NCBI RefSeq assembly: GCF_011046975.1
Contig: NZ_CP049253.1
Coordinates: forward strand, 2,294,001-2,358,000
Length of the DNA: 64,000 nt
Origin: Microbacterium amylolyticum
Lineage (GTDB): Bacteria; Actinomycetota; Actinomycetes; Actinomycetales; Microbacteriaceae
Direction: 5' to 3'
Position numbers and translations under genes: made by a program. The notes beneath the pieces are model-generated. The model had not been told where the DNA came from. It did not search any database and was given only the letters and a program-made list of their open reading frames with translations. Shown piece by piece: positions 20,514 to 28,350 of the stretch. Each line of letters starts with the position of its first letter. Position 1 is the stretch's first letter.

Positions 20514-22459
20514 GCCCCTACGCTACCGGTGGCGTGAGCGACAAGGCGCTCAAGCGTACGGATTCCGTCGCGGGAAAGGATCGATTCCAGGTGGCCCTGA
20601 ACGCTTGCGAAGCCGCGGCCGCGGAGGGCATAGACGTCACCGGAGGCGGACGCGGCGATGTCGACATCGCCGATTTCACCGCACCGGCTCTCACTCGGGG
20701 TGAGGTGGGAAACGCCGGGCATCACGTGCGCTGTGAAGGTGTTGTAGAACCCGATGGCCGCGGGTTCGCCAAAGATATCGACCGTCAGTTGCAGGCCCTG
20801 GTGGGGGCTGGCAAGCGGCTGAATGCCGATGCCGAGGCGCCGGGCGAGCACCTGGTGGCTCAGGCACACGGCGATCAGGGGCGAGCAGGCGTCGAGGCGC
20901 CGCGCAACGATCTCACGCAGGCGTCCGATGCGGGGGTTCTCGTCGTCGAGCGGATCGCCGGGGCCGGGGCCGGAGACGACGATTTCGGCCGCGTCGACCT
21001 GCTCGTTGGTCGCTTCGCTCCAGTGCACGATGCTCACGTCCAGGCCGAGATGGCGCAGCTGGTGCGCAAGCATCGTCGTGAATCGATCCTCAACGTCGAT
21101 GACGAGAGCACTCTGCCCCGCGAACGGCGGCGTCGTTTCCGACGACTGTTCGTCGAGCCAGAAGGTGGCCAGCCGAGCGTTGCGCGAGGCGAGCAGCTCG
21201 GCGATCTCCGGAACATCGGCGAGCTTCGTGGGACCGGCAACCGGGGCGTCCTCGTCGACTCCTGCCACGTTCGTGAAGGCGCGCGGAATGGCGCCGATCG
21301 CGCCGAGGACTCCTGCCGCCTTGCCGTGGGTTTCGCCCACCTCGCCATACGGGTCGCTGTGGCGTACGAGGGTGGCACCGGCGGGAACCCGCAACATGCC
21401 GTTCTCGATATATGCCGTGCGGATGAGGATCGGCGCGTCCAGATCGTGTCCGCCGTCGCCTCGTGGCGTGAACAGCGCGGCGACGCCGGAATAGTATCCG
21501 CGCGGTTTCGTCTCGTGGCGGTTGATCACGGCGCACGCGTTCTGCATCGGTGACCCGGTCACGGTCGGGGCGAACATCGTCTCGCGCAGAATGTCGCGGG
21601 GGTCAAGGCGACTGGTTCCGCGCAGCACGTACTCCGTGTGCGTCAGCCGGGACATTTCCTTTAGGTGCGGGCCCGTAATTCTGCCGCCGTCGCTGCACAC
21701 GGCGCTCATCATCTTGAGTTCTTCATCCACGACCATGAAGAGCTCTTCGGTTTCCTTCGTGTTCTCGAGAAACTCCGAGAGCGTTTCGACGGTCGGACCG
21801 CCAGAGGGATGACGGAACGTTCCCGAGATGGGATTCATCGTCACAACGCGCGCATCCGAGTCTCCGTCGCGGTGCGCCGTGACATGCGCTTCCGGGCTGG
21901 CGCCGACAGCGATGTGGTCCGGTGTGACGATGGCGAAGGTCCAGTACGCGCCGCGCTCGTGCTCGAGCAGGGCGCGGAACCACGTGAGCGCGGCCACGCG
22001 CGGATCCGCGGAAACCGACGCCGTGTAGTCGCGGCGAATCACGAAGTTCGCGCCCTCACCGCGCCCGATTTCGTCGCGAATGACGGTGCGGACAACGTCG
22101 GCGTATTCATCGTCGGTGATGTCGAAACCCGCGTCGCCGAGGGGAACCTGCTCCGAGGGGAGGGACGCGATCAGGTCAGCCGCCGCGAACGTTGTTCGGT
22201 CGTCCACGATCAAACAGCGCAGCGGTGCTCCGTCATCGTGCGCCGCGAATCCGCGCTCGCGCACCTGGCGAAAAGGGACGAGGGCGAGCACTTCCTGGGG
22301 GCGCCCGTCGTTTCCCGTGAGGGGGATATCGGCGAGCAGCTCCACATCGACGATGTCTCCCGTGAGCAGCTCGACGCTGTCGGCTCCATCGCGCGCGATG
22401 AGGGCGAAGGAGTGTGAGGGGTCGGCGGCGAGTTCGCGGAGAAATGCGGGGTCAGTCAT
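20510..22459 (-). CDS. fused anthranilate synthase-type enzyme (TrpEG / PhzE-like)
   Basis: The 649-residue protein joins a chorismate-binding domain (about 1-430; VVTMNPISGTFRHPSGG, SRLTHTEYVLRG, SPMQNACAVI, RGYYSGVAAL) to a class I glutamine amidotransferase domain (about 450-649). The nucleophile is Cys in AVCLSHQVLA, and the His/Glu pair is in VQGHLES. Chorismate and glutamine are the expected substrates. The N-terminus resembles PhzE, whose product is ADIC, but no other phz gene is present. A Trp-codon leader peptide upstream favours a tryptophan-pathway anthranilate synthase. ATG 22459 is preferred over 22510. Confidence 0.82.
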   Translation of the reverse strand: MTDPAFLRELAADPSHSFALIARDGADSVELLTGDIVDVELLADIPLTGNDGRPQEVLALVPFRQVRERGFAAHDDGAPLRCLIVDDRTTFAAADLIASLPSEQVPLGDAGFDITDDEYADVVRTVIRDEIGRGEGANFVIRRDYTASVSADPRVAALTWFRALLEHERGAYWTFAIVTPDHIAVGASPEAHVTAHRDGDSDARVVTMNPISGTFRHPSGGPTVETLSEFLENTKETEELFMVVDEELKMMSAVCSDGGRITGPHLKEMSRLTHTEYVLRGTSRLDPRDILRETMFAPTVTGSPMQNACAVINRHETKPRGYYSGVAALFTPRGDGGHDLDAPILIRTAYIENGMLRVPAGATLVRHSDPYGEVGETHGKAAGVLGAIGAIPRAFTNVAGVDEDAPVAGPTKLADVPEIAELLASRNARLATFWLDEQSSETTPPFAGQSALVIDVEDRFTTMLAHQLRHLGLDVSIVHWSEATNEQVDAAEIVVSGPGPGDPLDDENPRIGRLREIVARRLDACSPLIAVCLSHQVLARRLGIGIQPLASPHQGLQLTVDIFGEPAAIGFYNTFTAHVMPGVSHLTPSESRCGEIGDVDIAASASGDVYALRGRGFASVQGHLESILSRDGIRTLERLVAHATGSVGA

Positions 22460-22518
22460 GACGTGATCTACCTTCGTGTTGCGAAAATTCTCGGGCGGAA
22501 GGTCCCGCATACGCGAAA

Positions 22519-22539
22519 CGACCGCCCTGGGGACGGTCG
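22519..22539 (-). terminator. attenuator hairpin in the leader of the synthase operon
   Basis: On the minus strand the leader reads cgaccgtcc-cca-gggcggtcg followed by tttcgcg: a 9-bp stem with one G-U pair and a short T tract. It lies 32 nt after the leader-peptide stop. An alternative fold pairs tcttct with agaaga (minus strand, just upstream), so mutually exclusive structures are possible. Confidence 0.6.
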
Positions 22540-22570
22540 ATCTTCTGGGCTCGCGAGAAGAGATGGCCGC

Positions 22571-22615
22571 CTACGAGGCGAGCCACCACCATGCCGGGGT
22601 GTGCTTCGCGAACAT
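22571..22615 (-). CDS. tryptophan leader peptide (trpL-like)
   Basis: A 14-codon ORF encodes MFAKHTPAWWWLAS, with three consecutive Trp codons (tgg tgg tgg) just before the stop. The Trp codons fall in the 5' arm of a stem (ggtggc-t-cgcct with aggcg-gccatc). The ATG is 6 nt after a TACTTT -10 box, so the leader itself is probably leaderless. It lies 111 bp upstream of the TrpEG-type gene, as expected for ribosome-mediated attenuation. Confidence 0.82.
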   Translation of the reverse strand: MFAKHTPAWWWLAS

Positions 22616-22621
22616 GGGATG

Positions 22622-22651
22622 AAAGTACACACTCCCTGGGGATTCGTGCAA
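22622..22651 (-). promoter_or_regulatory. promoter of the Trp-leader/synthase operon
   Basis: On the minus strand TTGCAC (22651-22646), an 18-bp spacer and TACTTT (22627-22622) form a sigma-A-like promoter. The -10 ends 6 nt before the leader-peptide ATG. Confidence 0.6.
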
Positions 22652-22691
22652 CCTGAGATCGACGCGAGACGGGCGGCGTAGGCTGTTGTTC

Positions 22692-23843
22692 GTGCCCGCA
22701 GTGAACATTGGTATGCCTCGTGTCCCTGAGATCCTCGCCCCTCGACGCCGTTCTCGGCAGATCAACGTCGGCAAGGTGAAGGTGGGCGGCGACGCCCCCG
22801 TCAGCGTGCAGTCGATGACCACGACGAAAACCCATGACATCAATGGGACCCTCCAACAGATCGCCGAGTTGACGGCGTCTGGCTGCGAGATTGTGCGTGT
22901 TGCGTGCCCAACGGACAAAGATGCCGAGGCGCTGAAGATAATCGCGATGAAGAGCCAGATTCCCGTCATCGCCGACATCCACTTCCAGCCCAAGTACGTG
23001 TTTGAGGCGATCGACGCCGGCTGTGGTGCCGTGCGCGTGAACCCTGGGAACATTCGCAAATTCGACGACAAGGTCGGCGAAATCGCGAGGGCCGCAAAGG
23101 ACGCCGGCGTGTCGCTGCGCATCGGTGTCAACGCCGGTTCGCTCGATCCTCGTTTGCTGCAGAAGTATGGCAAGGCAACGGCCGAGGCCCTGGTCGAGTC
23201 GGCCGTGTGGGAAGCCTCGCTGTTCGAAGAACATGACTTCCACGACTTCAAGATCTCGGTAAAGCACAACGACCCCGTTGTGATGGTGAAGGCCTACCGC
23301 ATGCTGGCGGAGCGCGGTGAATGGCCGCTGCACCTTGGTGTGACCGAGGCCGGTCCGGCGTTTCAGGGCACGATCAAGTCCGCGACGGCGTTCGGCATCC
23401 TGCTGTCGGAGGGGATCGGTGACACGATTCGTGTGTCGCTGTCTGCTCCTCCTGCCGAAGAGGTCAAGGTCGGTCATCAGATTCTGCAGTCGCTGAACCT
23501 GCGTGAGCGCACGCTAGAAATCGTCTCGTGTCCGTCGTGTGGTCGGGCGCAGGTCGACGTGTACACGCTGGCTGAAGACGTCACCGCCGGTCTCGAAGGA
23601 ATGACCGTGCCGCTGCGCGTTGCCGTGATGGGCTGTGTCGTCAACGGGCCGGGCGAGGCGCGGGATGCTGATCTGGGTGTCGCCTCCGGAAATGGCAAGG
23701 GCCAGATTTTCGTCAAGGGCGAGGTCATCAAGACCGTCCCCGAGGACGAGATCGTGGCGACTCTGATCGCGGAGGCCAACCGTTTGGCCGATGAGATGGG
23801 CCCCGACGCGGCGCCGGGAACCGCGCAGGTCATCACCGTCTGA
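22692..23843 (+). CDS. ispG: 4-hydroxy-3-methylbut-2-enyl-diphosphate synthase
   Basis: The 383-residue [4Fe-4S] enzyme reduces MEcPP to HMBPP in the MEP isoprenoid pathway. Typical blocks are [36 protein letters not shown] and the C-terminal cluster-binding region with SCPSCGR and [12 protein letters not shown], giving Cys ligands in CPSC and GC. GTG 22692 is preferred: it gives [13 protein letters not shown] and has TAGGCT 7 nt upstream, implying a leaderless mRNA. Some tools may take TTG 22686. Confidence 0.96.
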   Translation: MPAVNIGMPRVPEILAPRRRSRQINVGKVKVGGDAPVSVQSMTTTKTHDINGTLQQIAELTASGCEIVRVACPTDKDAEALKIIAMKSQIPVIADIHFQPKYVFEAIDAGCGAVRVNPGNIRKFDDKVGEIARAAKDAGVSLRIGVNAGSLDPRLLQKYGKATAEALVESAVWEASLFEEHDFHDFKISVKHNDPVVMVKAYRMLAERGEWPLHLGVTEAGPAFQGTIKSATAFGILLSEGIGDTIRVSLSAPPAEEVKVGHQILQSLNLRERTLEIVSCPSCGRAQVDVYTLAEDVTAGLEGMTVPLRVAVMGCVVNGPGEARDADLGVASGNGKGQIFVKGEVIKTVPEDEIVATLIAEANRLADEMGPDAAPGTAQVITV

Positions 23844-24120
23844 GCGTTGCGCTCCCGCGGAGAATCTGTGCGTTTCTTCGGAGATGTGCGCACTGGCGGA
23901 GCGAACGGACAGGTTGCGTCCGCTTGAGCGCACTTTTCCGCTCGAACGCGCGGTGTATTCCGCGTGAGCGTACGTGGCGATCGGCCGCATGTGGCGGGCG
24001 CGGCGGGGGAGCGGCAGTAGGCCGTTCACGGCAGTGAATGTGCGGGAGCTGTCCACAGCGCGCGCGCTATCACGCGGTTGTTCGGCCGAGCATATTTTGT
24101 CGGCAGGGCACGATGAGGTC

Positions 24121-24954
24121 ATGGATGTGATGACCGATGTGCGCAGCCTCGGCGGTGTCGTCCGCGTTGCCGATCTGAGGCGTCGTGGGCACGGTCGCCG
24201 GGCAGTGGAAGGCGGCGTGCAGTCAGGGGCACTGATCAGACCGCGACGCGGATGGGTGGCGTTGCCCGGTGCTGACCCCATGCTGGTCACAGCAGCGGCG
24301 GGTGGCGTTGTTCTCAGTTGCGTCACAGCAGCGGCGAGGTCCGGACTCTGGGTGCCGGATGCGCGCACCCCGCACGTGGCGGCAGACCCGCGATCGAGCG
24401 GAATTGACGCGCGCGGAAGCCACGTTCACTGGGCGCGGCCGCTTGTTCCTCGCGTTCCGGGGCATCTCCAAGATCCGATCGAGAACGCGCTTGCCCTCGT
24501 CGCCGATTGTCTTCCGCATGAGCACGCGCTCGCCGTGTGGGAGTCTGCCCTCTCCAAGAAACTCGTCGACCGCGCGTCACTGCTGGAGTTGCCGCTCAAG
24601 GCTCGCGCTCGGACGCTTGCGCAGCTCGCAACGCCGTTCTCGGATGCGGGTGGTGAGTCTTTCGTCGTGGACAGATTGCGATGGTTGCACGTTCCGGTTC
24701 GCCAGCAGATCTGGATCGCCGGTCATCGCGTGGATGTTCTGATTGGTGATCGCCTGGTCGTTCAGATCGACGGCGGCACGCATGTTGGGACGCAGCGTGA
24801 AAGGGACAATTCCCACGATGCGCGGCTGCGCTTGATGGGGTACCACGTGATTCGCGTGAGCCACCGACAGGTGGTGGGCGAATGGGAGCGCGTGCAGGAC
24901 ACGATCATGCGGGCCGTCGCGGGTGGCCTCCATCGTGTCCGCGCGGCTTCCTAG
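24121..24954 (+). CDS. DUF559 domain protein with AbiEi-like N-terminal part
   Basis: The 277-residue protein has an N-terminal winged-helix-like region (LGGVVRVADLRRRGHGRRAVEGG, then ALIRPRRGWVALPG) like that of AbiEi-type antitoxins. The C-terminal part (from about 180) matches DUF559/Vsr-like nuclease folds: VDVLIGDRLVVQIDGGTHVGTQRERDNSHDARLRLMGYHVIRVSH, with the acidic D...Q.DG...H pattern. No toxin gene is adjacent. Many Microbacteriaceae have several copies of such genes; the function is unknown. ATG 24121 is chosen; the frame is open further upstream to 23974. The 277 bp before it show no gene. Confidence 0.72.
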   Translation: MDVMTDVRSLGGVVRVADLRRRGHGRRAVEGGVQSGALIRPRRGWVALPGADPMLVTAAAGGVVLSCVTAAARSGLWVPDARTPHVAADPRSSGIDARGSHVHWARPLVPRVPGHLQDPIENALALVADCLPHEHALAVWESALSKKLVDRASLLELPLKARARTLAQLATPFSDAGGESFVVDRLRWLHVPVRQQIWIAGHRVDVLIGDRLVVQIDGGTHVGTQRERDNSHDARLRLMGYHVIRVSHRQVVGEWERVQDTIMRAVAGGLHRVRAAS

Positions 24955-25235
24955 CCTTCGTCGCGTTCGATCACGTATCGACGCTCGATTCCGCGCGTCG
25001 CAAGGCCCCACGCGCTCGTGCGCACCCGGGCCTGGTGCGTATCAAAGGCGGCGTCGCTCACAAATTCCTCCGTCACGTTCCAGACCAGAGGGGTGTGTGA
25101 GGGAACGACGTCGAACGCGGTGCACCCGGGTTCCGATCGCGTGAGGAGCACATGCTCCGGGAGCGCCGAACGAACGATCTTGGCTTGCGCCTCGTCCTGG
25201 CAGATGAGTTCTCCGGTGAGTCGTACGGGTGCCAT
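24951..25235 (-). CDS. small ABM-fold monooxygenase (quinol monooxygenase-like)
   Basis: The 94-residue protein has the dimeric alpha-beta barrel pattern of the antibiotic biosynthesis monooxygenase family: LTGELICQDEAQAKIVRSAL, HVLLTRSEPGCTAFDVVPS and FVSDAAFDTHQARV. Such enzymes oxidise quinols without cofactors. It begins 4 bp after the SMR gene stop, so it is the last gene of the SMR operon. It overlaps the convergent DUF559 gene by 4 bases. Confidence 0.75.
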   Translation of the reverse strand: MAPVRLTGELICQDEAQAKIVRSALPEHVLLTRSEPGCTAFDVVPSHTPLVWNVTEEFVSDAAFDTHQARVRTSAWGLATRGIERRYVIERDEG

Positions 25236-25239
25236 GGCT

Positions 25240-25593
25240 TCACCCTACGGGCTGGTGTGTCCGCCGCTCGGCCGGCGCAGATCCCACGAGCTTCAGGCCA
25301 ATGACGGCGCCGATGATGCCGGCGAGGAAGAGCACACGCAGCACCGTGATCGGCTCACCGCCGGTCAGCATGGCGTAGGTAACGGTCAGGGCGGCTCCTG
25401 TTCCTGTCCAGACGGCGTAGGCGGTGCTGATCGGAATAGTCCTGGCAGCGATGCCGAGCCCCGCCATGCTCAGCGCGAGCGTGACGGCGAAGACGATGGT
25501 GGGAGCCGGGTGGCGGAAGCCATCAGACATTCCCAGCGCTGTTGCCCAAACTGCCTCGAGAACCGCGCTCGCGAGGAGAAGGAACCATGCCAT
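25240..25593 (-). CDS. SMR family multidrug efflux subunit (second of pair)
   Basis: The 117-residue protein has four hydrophobic helices and the SMR features: ASAVLEAVWATALG with the essential membrane Glu13, and AYAVWTGTGAALTV. SMR proteins export cationic drugs or guanidinium with proton antiport. The start codon overlaps the stop of the upstream SMR gene by one base (taatg). Paired SMR proteins usually form an antiparallel heterodimer. Confidence 0.92.
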   Translation of the reverse strand: MAWFLLLASAVLEAVWATALGMSDGFRHPAPTIVFAVTLALSMAGLGIAARTIPISTAYAVWTGTGAALTVTYAMLTGGEPITVLRVLFLAGIIGAVIGLKLVGSAPAERRTHQPVG

Positions 25594-25907
25594 TAGCTGA
25601 CCGCCTTGAGTCCGATGACGCTGCCGATGAGGAGGGCGAGAAGCGCACCACGGGCGAGCGTCAGACGCTCCTGTTTCCGGAGCACGGCGAGCGTGACGGT
25701 GAGGGCCGCACCAATTCCGACCCACACGGCGTACGCGGTTCCGGTGGGCAGGGCGCTCATGGCGTAGGCGAGGCCGGCCATGCTTGTGAGCATGGTGACG
25801 AGAAAGAGCGCCGTCGGTCCCTTTTTCGTGAATCCTCGTGACGCGCTCAGCGCTGTTGCCCAGACGGCCTCCAGCATTCCCGAGGCGATGAGAACGGTCC
25901 AAGCCAT
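25593..25907 (-). CDS. SMR family multidrug efflux subunit (first of pair)
   Basis: The 104-residue protein has four helices, Glu13 in SGMLEAVWATALS, and TAYAVWVGIGAALTV. It shares the whole fold with the downstream SMR gene and is probably its partner. A TetR gene is divergent, 77 bp away, with an inverted repeat between them. Confidence 0.92.
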   Translation of the reverse strand: MAWTVLIASGMLEAVWATALSASRGFTKKGPTALFLVTMLTSMAGLAYAMSALPTGTAYAVWVGIGAALTVTLAVLRKQERLTLARGALLALLIGSVIGLKAVS

Positions 25908-25932
25908 GCGTGCTCTCTCTAATTAGTACGAC

Positions 25933-25965
25933 TGTGTTAATCGGACGATAGCAGGATTTAACACA
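25933..25965. promoter_or_regulatory. candidate TetR operator between SMR operon and regulator
   Basis: A perfect 8-bp inverted repeat TGTGTTAA (25933-25940) and TTAACACA (25958-25965) with a 17-bp spacer lies between the divergent genes. The right arm lies in the spacer of the putative tetR promoter, whose -10 CAATAT is at 25973-25978, 6 nt before GTG 25985. Binding here could repress both directions. Confidence 0.65.
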
Positions 25966-25984
25966 TCTGTGCCAATATGGGTGT

Positions 25985-26557
25985 GTGCCCCGAGAAATCG
26001 ACCAACAACAGCGAGACCGCCAGATCGTGGAGGCCGCGTGGGAGGTGATTGCACGCGAGGGCGTTGCCGCGCTGTCGGTGCGCCGCGTCGCGGCCGAAGC
26101 CGGGCTATCAGCGGGGTCGTTGCGCTATTCCTTCCCCTCGCAGGCGGCGCTGCGTGAGCGGGCCGTCGAAACACTCATTGAGCGGCTGAGCTCCCGCATC
26201 GCGGCACTCGATACGTCGCTCGCTCCTCGTGTCTGGGCGCGCGCTGTCCTGCTCGAGCTCCTCCCGCTCGATCAGCAGCGGTGCATCGAGATGGAGGTAG
26301 GAATCGCACTCGGCATCGCGGCCAAGGCCGACAGCGGACTGCACCCGCTACGGCGCCGACTGGACGACGAAATTCGTCGCACATGTGACAGCGCCGCGCG
26401 GATGCTGGGGCACGATGACCCACGCGACATTGACATGTTGCATGGCATTGTCGACGGACTCGCTCTCCATCTCGTCGCACAAGAGCCCGGAACGAGTGCT
26501 GACTGGGCCATTGCCGTCATCGATCGCTGGCTGGAGAGCGCCGCCGGCCAGGGCTAA
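25985..26557 (+). CDS. TetR/AcrR family regulator of the SMR operon
   Basis: The 190-residue protein has a TetR helix-turn-helix (AALSVRRVAAEAGLSAGSLRYSFPSQAALRERAVETL; key GLSAGSLRYSF at about 39-50) and a longer C-terminal ligand-binding region. Its divergent position beside the SMR pair and the shared inverted repeat suggest local control of efflux. The GTG start has CAATAT 6 nt upstream. Confidence 0.88.
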   Translation: MPREIDQQQRDRQIVEAAWEVIAREGVAALSVRRVAAEAGLSAGSLRYSFPSQAALRERAVETLIERLSSRIAALDTSLAPRVWARAVLLELLPLDQQRCIEMEVGIALGIAAKADSGLHPLRRRLDDEIRRTCDSAARMLGHDDPRDIDMLHGIVDGLALHLVAQEPGTSADWAIAVIDRWLESAAGQG

Positions 26558-26581
26558 TACGCGCCCCGCGGTAATGGCGGC

Positions 26582-26732
26582 ATGGAAACTCTCCTCGCCC
26601 TACTCCTGCTCGCGAACGCGGCGTTCAACGTGATCGTGTGGTCCCGGTTCTGGAAGCGTGTTTCGGCCGATCGGCGGGCGAGGGATTCCGATGGGCGACC
26701 GACACGATTCCTCACGGTGCATGCCGTTCTGA
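26582..26732 (+). pseudogene. 5' part of a small membrane-protein gene split by a transposon
   Basis: The ORF METLLALLLLANAAFNVIVW then SRFWKRVSADRRARDSDGRP is the start of an actinobacterial small membrane protein family known from SCO4848 of Streptomyces. After HAVL the frame runs into the inserted element and stops at 26737. The rest of the gene is at 30034-30109. Removing the insert and one copy of the 5-bp duplication restores a 73-residue protein with two hydrophobic helices. Confidence 0.85.
26728..26732 (+). repeat. 5-bp target site duplication, left copy
   Basis: TCTGA directly precedes the IS1634-like terminus cctgagtttggtca; the same five bases follow the other terminus at 30034-30038. 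Confidence 0.85.
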
Positions 26733-26910
26733 CCTGAGTTTGGTCACCGCGTCGCGTTCCGGGAGGGTGCGGCTCGCTGACCTGGGGTGATGGGTGCGCG
26801 GGTGGCTGTTTTGAGGCACTAATTGGTGCTCTACGGTGGGGTGCGTGGCGTGGATTCGGCGGGTACGGACGGCCTCGGGAGCGACGGCCGTGCAGATCGC
26901 TGAGTCCGTC
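26733..26910 (+). repeat. IS1634-like left end, copy 1 (direct repeat of 29219-29396)
   Basis: This 178-bp segment holds the IS terminus, the untranslated leader (with gaggcactaattggtgctct) and the first codons of an IS1634 transposase (GTG 26836; IRRVRTASGATAVQIAESV). It aligns without visible gaps to 29219-29396 but with many mismatches, so the two ends are related, not recent copies. Similarity stops after gagtccgtc at 26910. Confidence 0.8.
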
Positions 26911-27269
26911 CACGGGGAGGTCCCGCTGTCCCTTGACAGAGAGTTCGACCGCTTACGACGCGCTCGGAACCAGGACCGCTACGAGGCCAGCCGGTGGGCG
27001 CCGCGGCGACCGAGAAGGCCGAGCAGGTCGCCCGGACGCTCTGCGAAGCGGCCGTCGCTCAGGTTGCGCCGTGAGCCCAGCGGTCCGCAAACAGTCCGCA
27101 AGAAGTCCGGCGGAGGCCGATGACGGCCAACCGGGCCCAACGGTCTGATAGGAGCGTTCGTGCAGGTCAGAGCGGGTTTCCGACGCCTACCGACGGCGCC
27201 CGTCACCAGCCAAAATGGGCCGTTTTCGTTCCGCTTCAACGTGTGAATCGGAAACCCGCGCGGGAAGAA
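26911..27269. other. unassigned remnant inside the composite element
   Basis: No convincing gene is seen. One short frame ends at 27074 with VGAAATEKAEQVARTLCEAA followed by VAQVAP and stop, which looks like the tail of a real protein, but I cannot name the family. It may be debris from the host replicon of the transposon. Confidence 0.4.
27172..27259. repeat. 12-bp inverted repeat, 64-bp spacing
   Basis: gcgggtttccga (27172-27183) and tcggaaacccgc (27248-27259) are perfect complements. The right arm ends 11 bp before the PH-like gene stop. It could be a remnant of IS ends or a boundary of an earlier insertion. Confidence 0.5.
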
Positions 27270-27677
27270 TCAGGAGGGGAGTGAGCCGGTCCGGATCAGA
27301 TGCTCGAGCTCGTGGGCGAATCGCTCGGCATCGGCCTTCCGGTTCGGCATCATGGCGATGTCGCGCCCCGAAGCCCGCGCCACCCGCACCCTGGTGAAGA
27401 CTCCCGGACGGTAGCGCACGCCCACCACGTCCGAGCTCCTAACGTCGCGCTTGATTTTCGCCTTCTTGAGGGGGCCGGCGACGGAGGCGAGGAGGAGTCG
27501 GGTGGCGGTGACGATCAGGACGTTGGGGAAGTCGCCGGCAACGCCGGGGAGCACCAGCAGCACCTCTTCCTCCGGGTGGAGCAGCCGCGGGATGTCGCGG
27601 CGAAGTCCTGGGCTCGCGAACAGCGTGTTGCGGTTGAGGGCCTGTGCGTAAGTGACAGCGGCACGAGTGGAGGTCAT
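27270..27677 (-). CDS. PH-like (bacterial pleckstrin-fold) protein, transposon cargo
   Basis: The 135-residue protein reads LLHPEEEVLLVLPGVAG, NVLIVTATRLLLASVAG, KIKRDVRSSDVVGVRYRPG, VRVARASGRDIAMMPN, ending ERFAHELEHLIRTGSLPS. Alternating strands that begin 'eEEVL..lpG', then 'TatRLLLA', then a C-terminal helix are typical of bacterial PH domains (YokE/bPH type). No membrane helix is seen. ATG 27677 is used since the sequence upstream in this frame has no family-like features. Role unknown. Confidence 0.65.
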   Translation of the reverse strand: MTSTRAAVTYAQALNRNTLFASPGLRRDIPRLLHPEEEVLLVLPGVAGDFPNVLIVTATRLLLASVAGPLKKAKIKRDVRSSDVVGVRYRPGVFTRVRVARASGRDIAMMPNRKADAERFAHELEHLIRTGSLPS

Positions 27678-27872
27678 GTCGGGAGTCTTCCTGAGCCGAT
27701 GGTGCGGAGCAACCGACGAACTGGGCACTGTCCCGTCTAGCGCCGGTGCCACCCCACGTCGACGTTGTGGGCTACCCCGATGTACGACAGGGTGCCTACG
27801 GCACGAATCGACTCGACGTGAAGCGCCCTGGCTTTGTTGGAGACTCCTGACTTTGGAAACGAGGATGGAGTC

Positions 27873-28094
27873 ATGGTGTCGAATGAGGGATCTGGGAAGC
27901 CGACCACGCGTCGGTATTCGCCGGAGGAGAAGGCCGCAGCGGTCCGGATGGTGCGAACTCTGCGAGCGGAGCTGGGGACCGAGCACGGGACGGTCCAGCG
28001 GGTCGCGACGCAGCTCGGATACGGGATCGAGTCCGTCAGGACGTGGGTCAAGCAGGCCGACGCCGTCGATCGGGACCGTCGGCGACAGCTATGA
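27873..28094 (+). pseudogene. IS3 OrfA N-terminal part, joined to OrfB tail out of frame
   Basis: The frame gives MVSNEGSGKPTTRRYSPEEK and continues with the IS3 helix-turn-helix (AAAVRMVRTLRAELG, VQRVATQLGYGIESVRTWVKQAD). After QAD at about 28060 the sequence jumps to OrfB codons and the frame is lost, stopping at 28094. It lacks the rest of OrfA and most of the catalytic DDE domain. Confidence 0.85.
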
Positions 28095-28350
28095 CAACGC
28101 CCTGGCCGAGACCGTGAACGGGTACTACAAGACCGAACTCGTCCGCGGACCCGCACGCCCAGGCCCCTGGAAGACCGTCGAGGACCTCGAGCTCGCGACC
28201 CTCGGATGGGTGAACTGGCACAACACGCAGCGCCTGCACGGTTACCTCAGCGACGTCCCACCCGCCGAGTTCGAGCAGACGTTCTATGCTGGCAAACCAC
28301 CACCGATCAACTGGTGGGAATCAACTAGCGCGAGTCTCCATCAGACCCAG
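28061..28350 (+). pseudogene. IS3 OrfB (transposase) C-terminal fragment
   Basis: In another frame the segment reads IGTVGDSYDNALAETVNGYY, KTELVR, TLGWVNWHNTQRLHGYL and PPAEFEQTFY, the well-known end of IS3 integrase-core transposases. Only the last catalytic Glu region (ALAE) is present; both catalytic Asp residues are gone. Confidence 0.88.

Noticed and set aside
23844-24120. Imperfect repeats of tccgcNtgagcg-type (23919, 23937, 23959) suggested a tandem operator array
   Set aside because: Units differ at several bases and spacing is 18 and 22 bp; they look like chance in GC-rich DNA. No gene is seen in this 277-bp gap.
25908-25984. Guanidine (ykkC-type) riboswitch before the SMR pair
   Set aside because: The intergenic region is only 77 bp and shows a TetR-type inverted repeat instead; no riboswitch core was seen.
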